Assembly: GCA_035298965.1 (NCBI GenBank)
Contig: DATGXO010000156.1
Location: 1-17,161, forward strand
DNA: 17,161 bases
Reading direction: 5' to 3'
From: CAJCBL01 sp035298965
GTDB lineage: Bacteria; Verrucomicrobiota; Verrucomicrobiia; Opitutales; Opitutaceae
Of this stretch, positions 7,350 through 17,011 are shown piece after piece; position 1 is the stretch's first letter, and every line of letters begins with the position of its first letter. Made by a program: the position numbers and the translations under genes. The notes under the pieces were generated by a model, which saw only the letters and a program-made list of their open reading frames with translations, was not told where the DNA came from and did not search any database.

Positions 7350-7832
7350 TTACGGCGTGATCTTCAGCGGGCCGGTCTCGTCCTCGCGCTGCTCCATGAG
7401 CACGCCGGTTTCCTTGTACGTGCGGAGCATGAAATGTGTGGCGGTCGAGAGCACGCCGTCGATCGTCGAGAGACGCTCGGAGACGAACGACGCGACCTTC
7501 TGCAGGCTCGTGCCGCTCACGAAGACGAGCAGGTCGTAGCTCCCGGAGTTGAGGTAACACGAATCGACCTCGTCGAAACGCGCGATGCGCTCCGCGAGCC
7601 GGTTGAAACCGCCGCCGCGTTCGGGCCGGATCTTCACCTCGATCACGGCGCGCACCACCCCGGTTTCCTCCTTCGCCAGATTCAGGATCGGCCGCCAGCC
7701 GAGGAAGACGCCCTGCGCCTTCAGCTCGTCGAGTTGGCGGGTGATTTCCGCCTCGGACACACCCAGCACCTGAGCCATCTGCGTGGGCGTCAGGCGGTTG
7801 TTTTCCATGAGGAGTTTGAGGACCGGATTCAT
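7350..7832 (-). CDS. Lrp/AsnC family transcriptional regulator
   Basis: This 160-residue protein has the normal Lrp/AsnC size and layout. An N-terminal winged helix-turn-helix (about 13-45, with LTPTQMAQVLGVSEAEITRQ) is followed by a RAM ligand-binding domain (about 58-145) containing the conserved NSGSYDLLVFV turn. Members form dimers and octamers, bind amino acids through the RAM domain, and usually act on their own or neighbouring genes. Here the neighbour is an aminotransferase gene 40 bases downstream on the same strand, so feedback control of amino-acid metabolism is a reasonable inference. The ATG at 7832 gives a complete helix-turn-helix. Upstream on this strand TTGAAA resembles a -35 box, but no good -10 box lies at the right distance. 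The receiver-domain gene is divergent from it. Confidence 0.9.
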   Translation of the reverse strand: MNPVLKLLMENNRLTPTQMAQVLGVSEAEITRQLDELKAQGVFLGWRPILNLAKEETGVVRAVIEVKIRPERGGGFNRLAERIARFDEVDSCYLNSGSYDLLVFVSGTSLQKVASFVSERLSTIDGVLSTATHFMLRTYKETGVLMEQREDETGPLKITP

Positions 7833-7997
7833 GACTGCGGGAACGTCGCAGATCCGAGAACGACTAGGCCACCCTTAATTTCAAGACGCTCGGCCCGGCG
7901 CACGCGCTTTTCCGTTCTCGCGGCTCAAGTTCGCCGCCTCGGCAGCCGATACTACGCCGCCACCGTCGTCCGCCCCACCCCACACCGGCGCCCCTCC
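7833..7997. promoter_or_regulatory. Divergent region between the Lrp/AsnC and receiver-domain genes
   Basis: This 165-base gap separates two genes pointing away from each other and must hold their promoters. The left part contains the window's rare AT-rich patch, CCTTAATTTCAAG. On the minus strand this gives TTGAAA, a fair -35 box for the Lrp/AsnC gene, without a matching -10. GATACT near 7940 could be a -10 box for the plus-strand gene, but its -35 partner is poor. An Lrp-type regulator could bind here to control its own operon; no clear operator is visible. Confidence 0.35.
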
Positions 7998-8609
7998 ATG
8001 CCTTCCGTTCTCTTCATCGAAGACTCGCGGACCTTCCAACGTTTGATGCCGAAGTACCTGCCCGAGGACTATCGGCTCACGATCGTCGACAATCTCGCCG
8101 CCGGCTGGGAATCCATCCAGACGGACCAATTCGACCTCGTCATCACGGACTTCATGTTTCCGCAGGGCGACGCGTTCGAGCTCATCTTCCAGGCCCGCCA
8201 TCGTTTCTCGCCCCAGCAATTGCCGATCATCGTCCTCACGAGCGTCGCCGACCGTTTTCTGATCAGCAAACTCTTCGTCGCCGGCGTAAACGCCACCGTT
8301 TCGAAGCCGCCGAACGTCCCCGCCTTCCGCGAACTCATCGCAAAGATGCTCGTCGATCCGTGGGTCCAGCGGCCCGATTTTCCCTGCGAGGATGCGCACC
8401 TGTTCACTTGGGGCACAGCCGACGAGTTCGTCGTCTTCTGTCCGAACCTGAACCTGTTCACCCGCGGCCCCACGCAACAATCAGCGTTGGATGCGATGCA
8501 GGAACGCATCCACCAGCACACCCGTTCCGGCGCCACGATCCCCGTGATCACCACGCCGAAGCAGACGCTCTTCTTCTCCCAAGTCGAGTGTCCAGCCCAC
8601 CCCTCCTGA
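7998..8609 (+). CDS. Response-regulator receiver protein with a short unusual C-terminal domain
   Basis: This 203-residue protein begins with a full CheY-like receiver domain (about 1-120). The acidic pair is E8-D9, the phosphoacceptor D51 in VITDFMFPQGD, the switch threonine T81 in IIVLTS, and the lysine K103 in VSKPP. No known DNA-binding, GGDEF or histidine-kinase output follows. Instead about 80 residues remain. Within them DEFVVFCPNLNLFTRGPTQQSALDAMQERI (about 142-171) resembles the strand-strand-helix pattern of HicB-like domains (PDL, T-x-G-x-T, then an Ala-rich helix). That resemblance is by eye only. No partner histidine kinase is in the window, so this is an orphan regulator. The ATG at 7998 directly precedes the receiver fold, after a CCCCTCC leader without a Shine-Dalgarno sequence. 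A signalling role is secure; the output is unknown. Confidence 0.88.
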   Translation: MPSVLFIEDSRTFQRLMPKYLPEDYRLTIVDNLAAGWESIQTDQFDLVITDFMFPQGDAFELIFQARHRFSPQQLPIIVLTSVADRFLISKLFVAGVNATVSKPPNVPAFRELIAKMLVDPWVQRPDFPCEDAHLFTWGTADEFVVFCPNLNLFTRGPTQQSALDAMQERIHQHTRSGATIPVITTPKQTLFFSQVECPAHPS

Positions 8610-8639
8610 GTCGCCGGCAGGCAACTCCCGATAAAAACG

Positions 8640-8670
8640 CGGCGCGCGCCCGAGCTCCGGGCGCGCGCCG
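8640..8670 (-). terminator. Strong hairpin between convergent genes, likely terminator of the aquaporin gene
   Basis: A perfect 13-base-pair GC stem (8640-8652 with 8658-8670, loop AGCTC) lies between the receiver-domain gene and the aquaporin gene, which converge here. Read on the minus strand the stem is followed after two bases by TTTTT (8633-8637), the classical intrinsic terminator layout for the aquaporin transcript. On the plus strand no T-tract follows, though the hairpin may still act in that direction. Confidence 0.75.
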
Positions 8671-8717
8671 ACGAAAAGTTTCCACCGCGGCAAGGAGGCG
8701 CCGCGCGAAACGCGACC

Positions 8718-9365
8718 TCAGTCGGCGTCTTCGGCGAGCAACTTGAACGCCGTCGCCGCGACCACACCGCCCGCGAGATTCGCGACGATGAAGATCCAGA
8801 GGCTGCCCCACGCCGAGAGCGCCATCATCGTGATGCCGAGCGCCACCGCCGGGTTGAACGCGCCGCCCGAGATGTAGCCCACCGAGTACGCGCCCACGAG
8901 CACCGTGAAACCGATCGCCAGCCCGTAGAACGAGTTGCCCGCGGTGCCCTTGGCCGTCGCGGAATTCAACACGACCCAGACCAGCGCGAACGTGAATAGG
9001 AACTCGACGAGCAGCGCGGGGCCGACCGCCAGATTCTTCTGCGACAACTCCAGCACAAGGCTCGCGAGCACGTTGTCCGGTTTGAGGTACTTCACCGTCG
9101 CCGCCGCCAACGCGGCCGCCGCGAGCTGCGCGATCCAGTAGCTCACGACTTCCTGCTTCGTGCAACGTCCGCGCAGGAACACACCGAGCGTCACCGCCGG
9201 GTTGAAATGTCCGCCCGAGATATGCCCGCCGGCAAAGATCATCACGGCCAGCACCGAGCCGATCGCCAACGGCGCCATCGCGCCCGCACCGGGGCCGATG
9301 ACGGTCATGCCGATCGTGAACACGAGAAAGAACGTTCCGATGAACTCAACGAGTGGTTTCTTCAT
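8718..9365 (-). CDS. Aquaporin (MIP family) with NPAV in place of NPAR
   Basis: This 215-residue inner-membrane channel has the MIP layout of six hydrophobic segments in two inverted halves. NPA boxes are at 55-57 (GGHFNPAVTLG) and 171-173 (GGAFNPAVALG). The start MKKPLVEFIGTFFLVF is typical, and E7 and E121 (LLVEFLFTF) are the conserved helix-start glutamates of each half. The family passes water or small neutral solutes through a pore lined by the NPA boxes and an aromatic/arginine filter. Here the residue after the second NPA is V174, where classical aquaporins and glycerol facilitators have arginine, so selectivity may differ. The ATG at 9365 is the only start that begins at the first helix; more upstream readings add low-complexity sequence. 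A strong terminator follows. No glycerol-metabolism gene is nearby. Confidence 0.92.
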   Translation of the reverse strand: MKKPLVEFIGTFFLVFTIGMTVIGPGAGAMAPLAIGSVLAVMIFAGGHISGGHFNPAVTLGVFLRGRCTKQEVVSYWIAQLAAAALAAATVKYLKPDNVLASLVLELSQKNLAVGPALLVEFLFTFALVWVVLNSATAKGTAGNSFYGLAIGFTVLVGAYSVGYISGGAFNPAVALGITMMALSAWGSLWIFIVANLAGGVVAATAFKLLAEDAD

Positions 9366-9600
9366 GATGGAGGGAGTGCAAGACACGGCGGATTCGCAAA
9401 ACGCAGGCGCCGCCTGCGGCACCGGTGCGCCCGCCGCCGTCGCAAGCGTCCGCTGCCGCCGCGCAGTGTCCGCCCCCGCCGTGACGTGTCCAGCCGCGAA
9501 CCATCCACCAACCCGCGCCGCGGCCAAAATCCGGGTTTCCCCGACTCGCCGTCGCGCCGCAGCGGATCATCCGACCACACTCGCGCGTCGCCGCGCCGAG
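9366..9600. other. GC-rich intergenic region before the aquaporin gene
   Basis: This 235-base gap between the exported TPR gene and the aquaporin gene (both minus) should hold the aquaporin promoter. It is rich in CGCCG-type sequence. Open frames exist on both strands but their translations are low-complexity and lack conserved features. Apart from the hairpin at 9402-9418, annotated separately, I see no promoter, operator or RNA that I can support. Confidence 0.45.
9402..9418 (-). terminator. Short hairpin in the aquaporin leader, possible terminator of the TPR gene transcript
   Basis: CGCAGGC-GCC-GCCTGCG forms a 7-base-pair stem with a 3-base loop. On the minus strand it is followed by TTTT (9398-9401). 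This is a short terminator-like layout for transcription arriving from the TPR gene. It lies about 180 bases beyond that gene and only 37 bases before the aquaporin start, so it could equally be a leader structure. Confidence 0.35.
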
Positions 9601-10176
9601 CTACTGACCGCGGCGCTCGCGGATGCGCGCCTGCAACGCCGCCGCCTCGCCCGGCGCAAGCGTCTCGATCTTGCGAATGTACTCCTCCGCCTTCTCGACA
9701 CTGCCCCCGACAATTGCAGGTGCGTTCATGTAGTAGTTCGCCAGCCCGACCAGCGCCGGCACATGGTGCGGATCCAGTTCCACCGCGCGATGGAACGCCT
9801 GCAACATGCGCGACGCCACGAAGCCCTGCTGGACGAAGATCAATTCGCCAATACGCGCACCGAGCGTCCGGCCGAGCAACGCCTGCAGGTCCGCGCTGTC
9901 CGGCGCCACCTGCACCGCGCGCTCGGCGAAGACAACCGCCTCCTTGTTGCGCTTCTGCTCGAGACGCCGCAACGCAAGCGCCGCGCACGCCTCGACATCG
10001 GCGGGCGTCGCCGCCGCGGCGGTTTCGAGAAACGGCTCCGCGCGTTCCCAATCGCCCGCGTGTGCCGAGGCGAGCGCGCCGGCCCGATCGAGAGGTGCAG
10101 CCACTTCGGCTGACAACCATGTTGCGGTGCCGAGAACGATGACGCCGAGCGTCCGGATGATGATCTGTGTTTTCAT
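9601..10176 (-). CDS. Exported tetratricopeptide-repeat protein
   Basis: This 191-residue protein has a probable signal peptide (MKTQIIIRTLGVIVLGTATWLSA, about 1-23), placing it in the periplasm or, if uncleaved, anchored in the membrane. The rest is helical with TPR-like pairs: about 31-60 (ALASAHAGDWERAEPFLETA), 62-95 (EACAALALRRLEQKRNKEAVVFAERAVQVAP) and 120-150 (FHRAVELDPHHVPALVGLANYY). It ends with APAIVGGSVEKAEEYIRKIETLAP, an arrangement seen in several exported TPR proteins. TPR units bind protein partners; no enzyme motif is present. The gene begins 44 bases after the stop of the orphan permease gene on the same strand, so co-transcription and a role with that permease are plausible but unproven. 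The ATG at 10176 directly precedes the signal peptide. Confidence 0.8.
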   Translation of the reverse strand: MKTQIIIRTLGVIVLGTATWLSAEVAAPLDRAGALASAHAGDWERAEPFLETAAAATPADVEACAALALRRLEQKRNKEAVVFAERAVQVAPDSADLQALLGRTLGARIGELIFVQQGFVASRMLQAFHRAVELDPHHVPALVGLANYYMNAPAIVGGSVEKAEEYIRKIETLAPGEAAALQARIRERRGQ

Positions 10177-10220
10177 GACTTTGGGTTGGAGAGAATACTT
10201 CCGAGGTAGGGCGCGACCGC

Positions 10221-12641
10221 TCAGCTATGCCGCAATGCCGTCGCCGGTGGGATCACGGCGGCGCGCCAAGTCGGCCACGCCGCAGCGATGAGCGCTGCCG
10301 AAGCGAGCACGGCCCCCACTCCGGCCAGCACGAGCGGATCGTGAGTGCCCACACCAGCGATCTGATTGCGCAACGCGCCGCCGAGCGCCCACGCTCCGGC
10401 ACCGCCGAGCGCGAGCCCCGCCGACACGAGTCGCGCCGCCTCGCCGGCCATGTGCGCGACGACGTTCGCCGGTGTCGCGCCGAGCGCCAAGCGCAGCCCG
10501 AACTCGCGGGTACGTTGGGCGACCGCGAACGCGAGGTTTGCATACACGCCGAAGAGCGTCAGCGCGAACGCCAGCGCGCCGAGCGCCGAGAAAAGCCGCG
10601 ACGCCATACGCGTCGAGAGCGACGTCGCCGCGATGGAGTCTTCGAGCGTGCGAAACTCCGTCGCCAGCCCGGGATCGGCTTTCGCGAGCGCCGCCCGCAG
10701 AGCCGCGAGCGGCGGAGGCACGCCCTCGCGCACCCGCACGAGAAGCGTCGAGAAGAACCAGGTCGCCTGCCGCTGCGGCACGTAGAACTGCGGCGGCGGC
10801 ACATCGGACAAGTTTTCCTGCCGCACTTCCCGCACGATGCCGATCACCTCGTGCTCGCTCTGCGAGAGCCACGGTACGAGGCGAAGCCGCTTTCCGAGCG
10901 CACGACCATCTGGTGCGAGCCGACGCGCGAGCGCTTCGTTCACCACGACGACCGGCTGACCGCGCTCGTCGTCGCTCGGCGTGAACAGTCGGCCGGCGAG
11001 AGGTTGCAGCCCGAGCGTCGTGAAGAAGCCGTCGGTCACGGGATTGTAGACCGCTTCGTTGCCTGTTGCGTCCTCGCGCGGTTCGCCCACGACGGTGTAG
11101 GGAAACCGTAGTGTCACGCCCGCCAACGGCGCGCTGGCGTCGACCGCCGCCGCTTCCACGCCCGGCACCTCCCGCGCCGCGTCGACCAGACGCTCGAAGT
11201 AGCGCGCCAGGTCGAGCTGGCTCTCGTACTGCGATGGCGCGGGCGCGGCGTAGAGCAACAGGACGTTCTTCGGGCGAAAACCCGGATCGACCGCCTGCAG
11301 CTTGGCCAAGCTACGCCCCAGCAACAACGCGCCCGCGAGCACGACAAACGTCAGCGCGACCTGCACCACGACGAGCCCGCGCTGGAGTCGGCGGAGCCCC
11401 ACGCTCGGCCCCGAGCGCGCGCTGTTCTCCTTCAGCGCAGCGCCGATCTCGCTGCGCGCCGCCTGCCACGCCGGCAACACGCCCGCCAGCACTCCCGCGA
11501 CCACCGAAACGCCGAGCGCCACGAGCAGCACCCGCCCATCGACACTCACCTCGTGCGCCCGCGGCACGAAGTACGGCGGCAGTCGATTCACGATGAATTT
11601 GACCACGGCAAACGCCAGCGCCACGCCGAGCCCACCGCCAGCGAGCCCGAGCAGCGCGTTCTCCAGTAGCACCTGCCCGAGGAGACGCCGCCCGCTTGCG
11701 CCGAGCGCCTGCCGCACTGCCATCTCACCGAGTCGGCGCAGACCGCGCGCGAGCAGCAGGTTCGCGAGATTGCTGCAGGCCACGAGCAGCAACAGCCCCG
11801 TCGCCGCGAGCAGGAGCAGCAAACCGCTGCGCAAACCTGCGACGCGCAGCGCGTGAAGCGGCTGTGCGCGCAACGTCCAGTTGCGGTTCGTATCGGGATG
11901 TTGGCGCGCGAGGTCGGCCGCGATCGCCTCCGCTTCCGCCTGCACCTGCGCCACCGCCGCACCGCATTTGAGCCGGCCGATCGCAATCCAGTAGCGCGAG
12001 TCGCGCGCGAAATACTCCGCCGCCTCGGCCGGAAATGGCAGCCAGACGTCGACAAACGCCGGCTCGCGCAGCGTCGGCGGCATCACGCCAAGGATCGTGC
12101 ACGGCTGCTCGTTGAGCGTGATCGTGCGCCCCACGACGGCCGGATCGCCGGCGAAGCGTCGCTGCCAAGCCTCGTGGCTGAGCACGGCGCAGCGCGGCGC
12201 ACTCACCGAGAATTCCGCGCGACCGAACACCCGTCCCAGTCGCGGCGGCACACCCAGCGTCGCGAAAAACTCCTCTGTCACGAGCGCCACTGCGAGTTGC
12301 ACCGGCTGCTCGCCCGGGCGTCGCCACGTGGCGAAGTCCGGACGGTACGCGCCGCAGGATTCGAGCGAGATCACCCGCGCGCGGAAGTCCCGGAAATCCG
12401 CGGCGGACATCGCGGGCTGCACGATGGATTTGCCGAGGTTCACCGCCTGGAAACCGACGAGCTCGGCCGGACGCGCAAACGGCAGCGGGCGCAGCAGGAG
12501 TCCGTTCACGACCGAGTATACGAGCGTCACCGCACCGACTCCGGTGGCGAGCAATCCGATCGCCAGCGCGGCGAAGCGCGGTGTGCGCCGGAGGTGCCGG
12601 AGAGCGGACCCGAGTTCGGCGGAATACGCGGCAAAGTTCAT
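10221..12641 (-). CDS. ADOP-type (duplicated orphan permease) ABC transporter permease
   Basis: This 806-residue membrane protein has two copies of the MacB_PCD plus FtsX arrangement. Helix 1 is near 23-45, with a periplasmic domain to about 265. A first FtsX-like block (about 270-395) has a GEMAVRQALGASGRRLLGQVL coupling segment. A central helix near 420-445 is followed by a second periplasmic domain, and a C-terminal FtsX block (about 680-803) contains TREFGLRLALGATPANVV and ends PTWRAAVIPPATALRHS. This matches the acidobacterial duplicated orphan permease family, which is expanded in Acidobacteria and also found in Opitutus-type Verrucomicrobia. 'Orphan' refers to the usual lack of an adjacent ATPase, as here. 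Which ATPase drives it, and on what substrate, is unknown. It lies downstream of a TonB-like gene and upstream of an exported TPR gene. The ATG at 12641 has no Shine-Dalgarno sequence. Confidence 0.9.
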   Translation of the reverse strand: MNFAAYSAELGSALRHLRRTPRFAALAIGLLATGVGAVTLVYSVVNGLLLRPLPFARPAELVGFQAVNLGKSIVQPAMSAADFRDFRARVISLESCGAYRPDFATWRRPGEQPVQLAVALVTEEFFATLGVPPRLGRVFGRAEFSVSAPRCAVLSHEAWQRRFAGDPAVVGRTITLNEQPCTILGVMPPTLREPAFVDVWLPFPAEAAEYFARDSRYWIAIGRLKCGAAVAQVQAEAEAIAADLARQHPDTNRNWTLRAQPLHALRVAGLRSGLLLLLAATGLLLLVACSNLANLLLARGLRRLGEMAVRQALGASGRRLLGQVLLENALLGLAGGGLGVALAFAVVKFIVNRLPPYFVPRAHEVSVDGRVLLVALGVSVVAGVLAGVLPAWQAARSEIGAALKENSARSGPSVGLRRLQRGLVVVQVALTFVVLAGALLLGRSLAKLQAVDPGFRPKNVLLLYAAPAPSQYESQLDLARYFERLVDAAREVPGVEAAAVDASAPLAGVTLRFPYTVVGEPREDATGNEAVYNPVTDGFFTTLGLQPLAGRLFTPSDDERGQPVVVVNEALARRLAPDGRALGKRLRLVPWLSQSEHEVIGIVREVRQENLSDVPPPQFYVPQRQATWFFSTLLVRVREGVPPPLAALRAALAKADPGLATEFRTLEDSIAATSLSTRMASRLFSALGALAFALTLFGVYANLAFAVAQRTREFGLRLALGATPANVVAHMAGEAARLVSAGLALGGAGAWALGGALRNQIAGVGTHDPLVLAGVGAVLASAALIAAAWPTWRAAVIPPATALRHS

Positions 12642-12682
12642 ACCGGCATTCTGCCGAAAACTCCGCCATCGCGCCTGTGGCA

Positions 12683-12719
12683 GAGGTCACGTCACGAGGT
12701 CACGGTCGGCGTGACCTCG
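12683..12719. promoter_or_regulatory. Triple GGTCACG repeat with a 10-base-pair dyad upstream of the ADOP gene
   Basis: GAGGTCACG occurs at 12683-12691 and 12696-12704 as direct repeats 13 bases apart, and in inverted form, CGTGACCTC, at 12710-12718. The last two form a perfect dyad CGAGGTCACG-N5-CGTGACCTCG (12695-12719). It lies in the 113-base gap between the TonB-like gene stop and the permease start, the nearest half-site being 42 bases before the start codon. The arrangement looks like an operator for a dimeric regulator. A hairpin role is possible, but no T-tract follows. The protein that would bind it is unknown. Confidence 0.55.
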
Positions 12720-12754
12720 GCTGCCGCGCCGTTGCACGGCCGCCATGCCGAAGT

Positions 12755-13480
12755 TCACTCGATCAGGCGGAATGGAAAGACGAAGCGCCCGGCCCGACCC
12801 TTCGGCGCAAGCCCGGCCGCCGCCACCCGCGCAAACGCGTCGAGCACGGAGCGATCGAAAGCGGCGTTGCCCGAGCTCTTCGCAATCAGCACGCCCGAGA
12901 TCGCGCCATTCGGCGCGAGGTCGAACTGGACCGAAGCCGCGCAGCGCTCCTGCACGCTCTCCGGCATCCGATGGGCGGTGACGAGCGCGGCGCGCAACCG
13001 ATCGAAGCCGGAATCGTCGGCCACATCCCTGGCCGGACCAATCGGCGAGCTACGGCCCTGCGCGGTGTCAGCGAGCAACTCCCGCACGATGGCCGACGCA
13101 TCGACCTTCGGAACTGCCGGCGCTGGCATGGCGACCGGGTTCAGCCGTCCGTCGTTTCGCGGAGCCGGCCTCACAGTGTCCGGGCGTGGCGGCTTCGCCA
13201 CCGAAGCGCGCTCGTCTCGCTGCGTGGCGACCGGCGCCGGCAGGACGAGCGGGGCCGGCTTCGGGATCGTCACGCGAATCTGAGGAGTGGACACGGCCGG
13301 CTTCGGCGCCATTGCCGTCCGAGGCTCAAGATGGATCTGATCGCCGGGAAAGAGCACGAACACCGGCGGCTCGTTTTGGGTTCTCGCGACCCGCCAAGCC
13401 AGGCCGACGACAACGGCGAGAATCGCCGCGTGAAACGACGCCGAAAGAAGAAACGCCCCGGGGGAACTCGCCCGCATCAT
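12755..13480 (-). CDS. TonB-like energy-transducer family protein
   Basis: This 241-residue protein has the TonB/TolA design: an N-terminal membrane anchor (about 9-30, LLSASFHAAILAVVVGLAW), a long Pro/Ala/Lys-rich periplasmic linker (about 50-125), and a C-terminal domain (about 158-241) with CAASVQFDLAPNGAISGVLIAKSSGNAAFDRSVLDAFARV, the strand and helix pattern of TonB/TolA C-terminal domains. The serine and histidine in the anchor (SASFH, S13 to H17) match the SxxxH pattern used for coupling to ExbB-ExbD. No exbB, exbD or TonB-dependent receptor gene is in the window. A TTG at 13534 would give 18 more residues; I chose the first of two adjacent ATG codons (13480, 13477), which opens directly into the anchor. 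It follows the STAS gene and precedes the orphan permease on the same strand. Confidence 0.78.
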   Translation of the reverse strand: MMRASSPGAFLLSASFHAAILAVVVGLAWRVARTQNEPPVFVLFPGDQIHLEPRTAMAPKPAVSTPQIRVTIPKPAPLVLPAPVATQRDERASVAKPPRPDTVRPAPRNDGRLNPVAMPAPAVPKVDASAIVRELLADTAQGRSSPIGPARDVADDSGFDRLRAALVTAHRMPESVQERCAASVQFDLAPNGAISGVLIAKSSGNAAFDRSVLDAFARVAAAGLAPKGRAGRFVFPFRLIE

Positions 13481-13532
13481 GTCGGCGAAAACACCACAGG
13501 GGCTTGCGCCCGGCAAACTCGAAGACGCACGC

Positions 13533-13550
13533 AAGTCGCTTCCGCGACTT
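13533..13550 (-). other. Hairpin with GGAA tetraloop between the STAS and TonB-like genes
   Basis: On the minus strand AAGTCGC-GGAA-GCGACTT forms a perfect 7-base-pair stem closed by a GGAA loop, a GNRA-class tetraloop that is unusually stable in RNA. It lies 14 bases after the STAS stop and about 50 bases before the TonB-like ATG. No T-tract follows, so it looks more like a message processing or stabilising structure than a terminator. Confidence 0.45.
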
Positions 13551-13564
13551 CGTTTGCGCGCGGC

Positions 13565-14083
13565 TCAGCCCTGATCGACGCGGGTCTTCAGGAATGCGAG
13601 CACGTCCTGGAACTTGCTCTGGTTGCTGGCGTCGGCGCTGACGAGGTTCTCGTGCGCCTCGAGCACCATCCGCGCGTTTTCCAATTCAGAGCGCGGCACA
13701 GTGCAGACCAGCGCCTGTCCGGCGCTGCGGTCCGCGGCCGGTTCCGCATCGCCCGTGTCGACGGTCATCAGCCGGTGCAGGCCGAGGTTGCGCAGAAGCT
13801 CGAGGTTCCGCGGCCCGACGCGCGAGACGATGAGCGATCCCGGCGGCGAGAGTTTGCGGAGCTCGAGCGCCGCGCCCGCCAGCACGCCGAGGAACGTGCT
13901 GTCCATGCTGGCGCACTGGCGGAAATCGACGACGAACTTCGTCTTCCCCTGCTTGATCATCTCGGAGAAGAAATCGCGCAGGCACGAACAGTTCATGAAC
14001 GACGCGCGGCCATCGATCTTGATCAGGACGGGACTGGCGAACGCATCGACCAGGAACACGGGCTTGGCGGCGGTTTCCGGCAT
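13565..14083 (-). CDS. STAS-domain protein (anti-sigma factor antagonist-like)
   Basis: This 172-residue protein has one STAS domain at about 8-110, followed by roughly 60 residues of tail. The fold is readable as alternating strands and helices: PVLIKIDGRASF, then TKFVVDFRQCASMDSTFLGVLAGAALELR. The block MDSTFLG (60-66) corresponds to the SpoIIAA/RsbV loop DSSGLG, so T63 occupies the position of the phosphorylated serine, with S62 beside it. The family switches partners through phosphorylation of that residue by a kinase such as SpoIIAB or RsbW. No such kinase or sigma factor is in the window. The C-terminal tail (about 115-172), with GQALVCTVPRSELENARMVLEAHENL, is not part of a normal single-domain antagonist. 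The gene lies 54 bases after the aconitase stop and 84 before the TonB-like start. Confidence 0.85.
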   Translation of the reverse strand: MPETAAKPVFLVDAFASPVLIKIDGRASFMNCSCLRDFFSEMIKQGKTKFVVDFRQCASMDSTFLGVLAGAALELRKLSPPGSLIVSRVGPRNLELLRNLGLHRLMTVDTGDAEPAADRSAGQALVCTVPRSELENARMVLEAHENLVSADASNQSKFQDVLAFLKTRVDQG

Positions 14084-14137
14084 GGGAGGAAGGCGGGGCG
14101 GGCTATGGCGTGGGACTTGGCTAGCAATCGGGCATTC

Positions 14138-16978
<2,841 letters not shown>

Positions 16979-17011
16979 GGGAACGGTGGTGAAACGGGTG
17001 TGACGAAAGAC

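Noticed and set aside
9429..9480. CGCCCGCC-type sequences resembling the palindromic element
   Set aside because: They lack the paired GGCGGGC arm and the TGGTGG lead, and simply reflect the GC-rich composition.
9420..9600. Possible small gene before the aquaporin gene
   Set aside because: Open frames here give repetitive Arg/Gly/Ala sequences without a conserved pattern, signal or clear start.
12097..12714. Plus-strand open frame opposite the ADOP gene
   Set aside because: It is antisense to a continuous, domain-complete permease and has no recognisable features.
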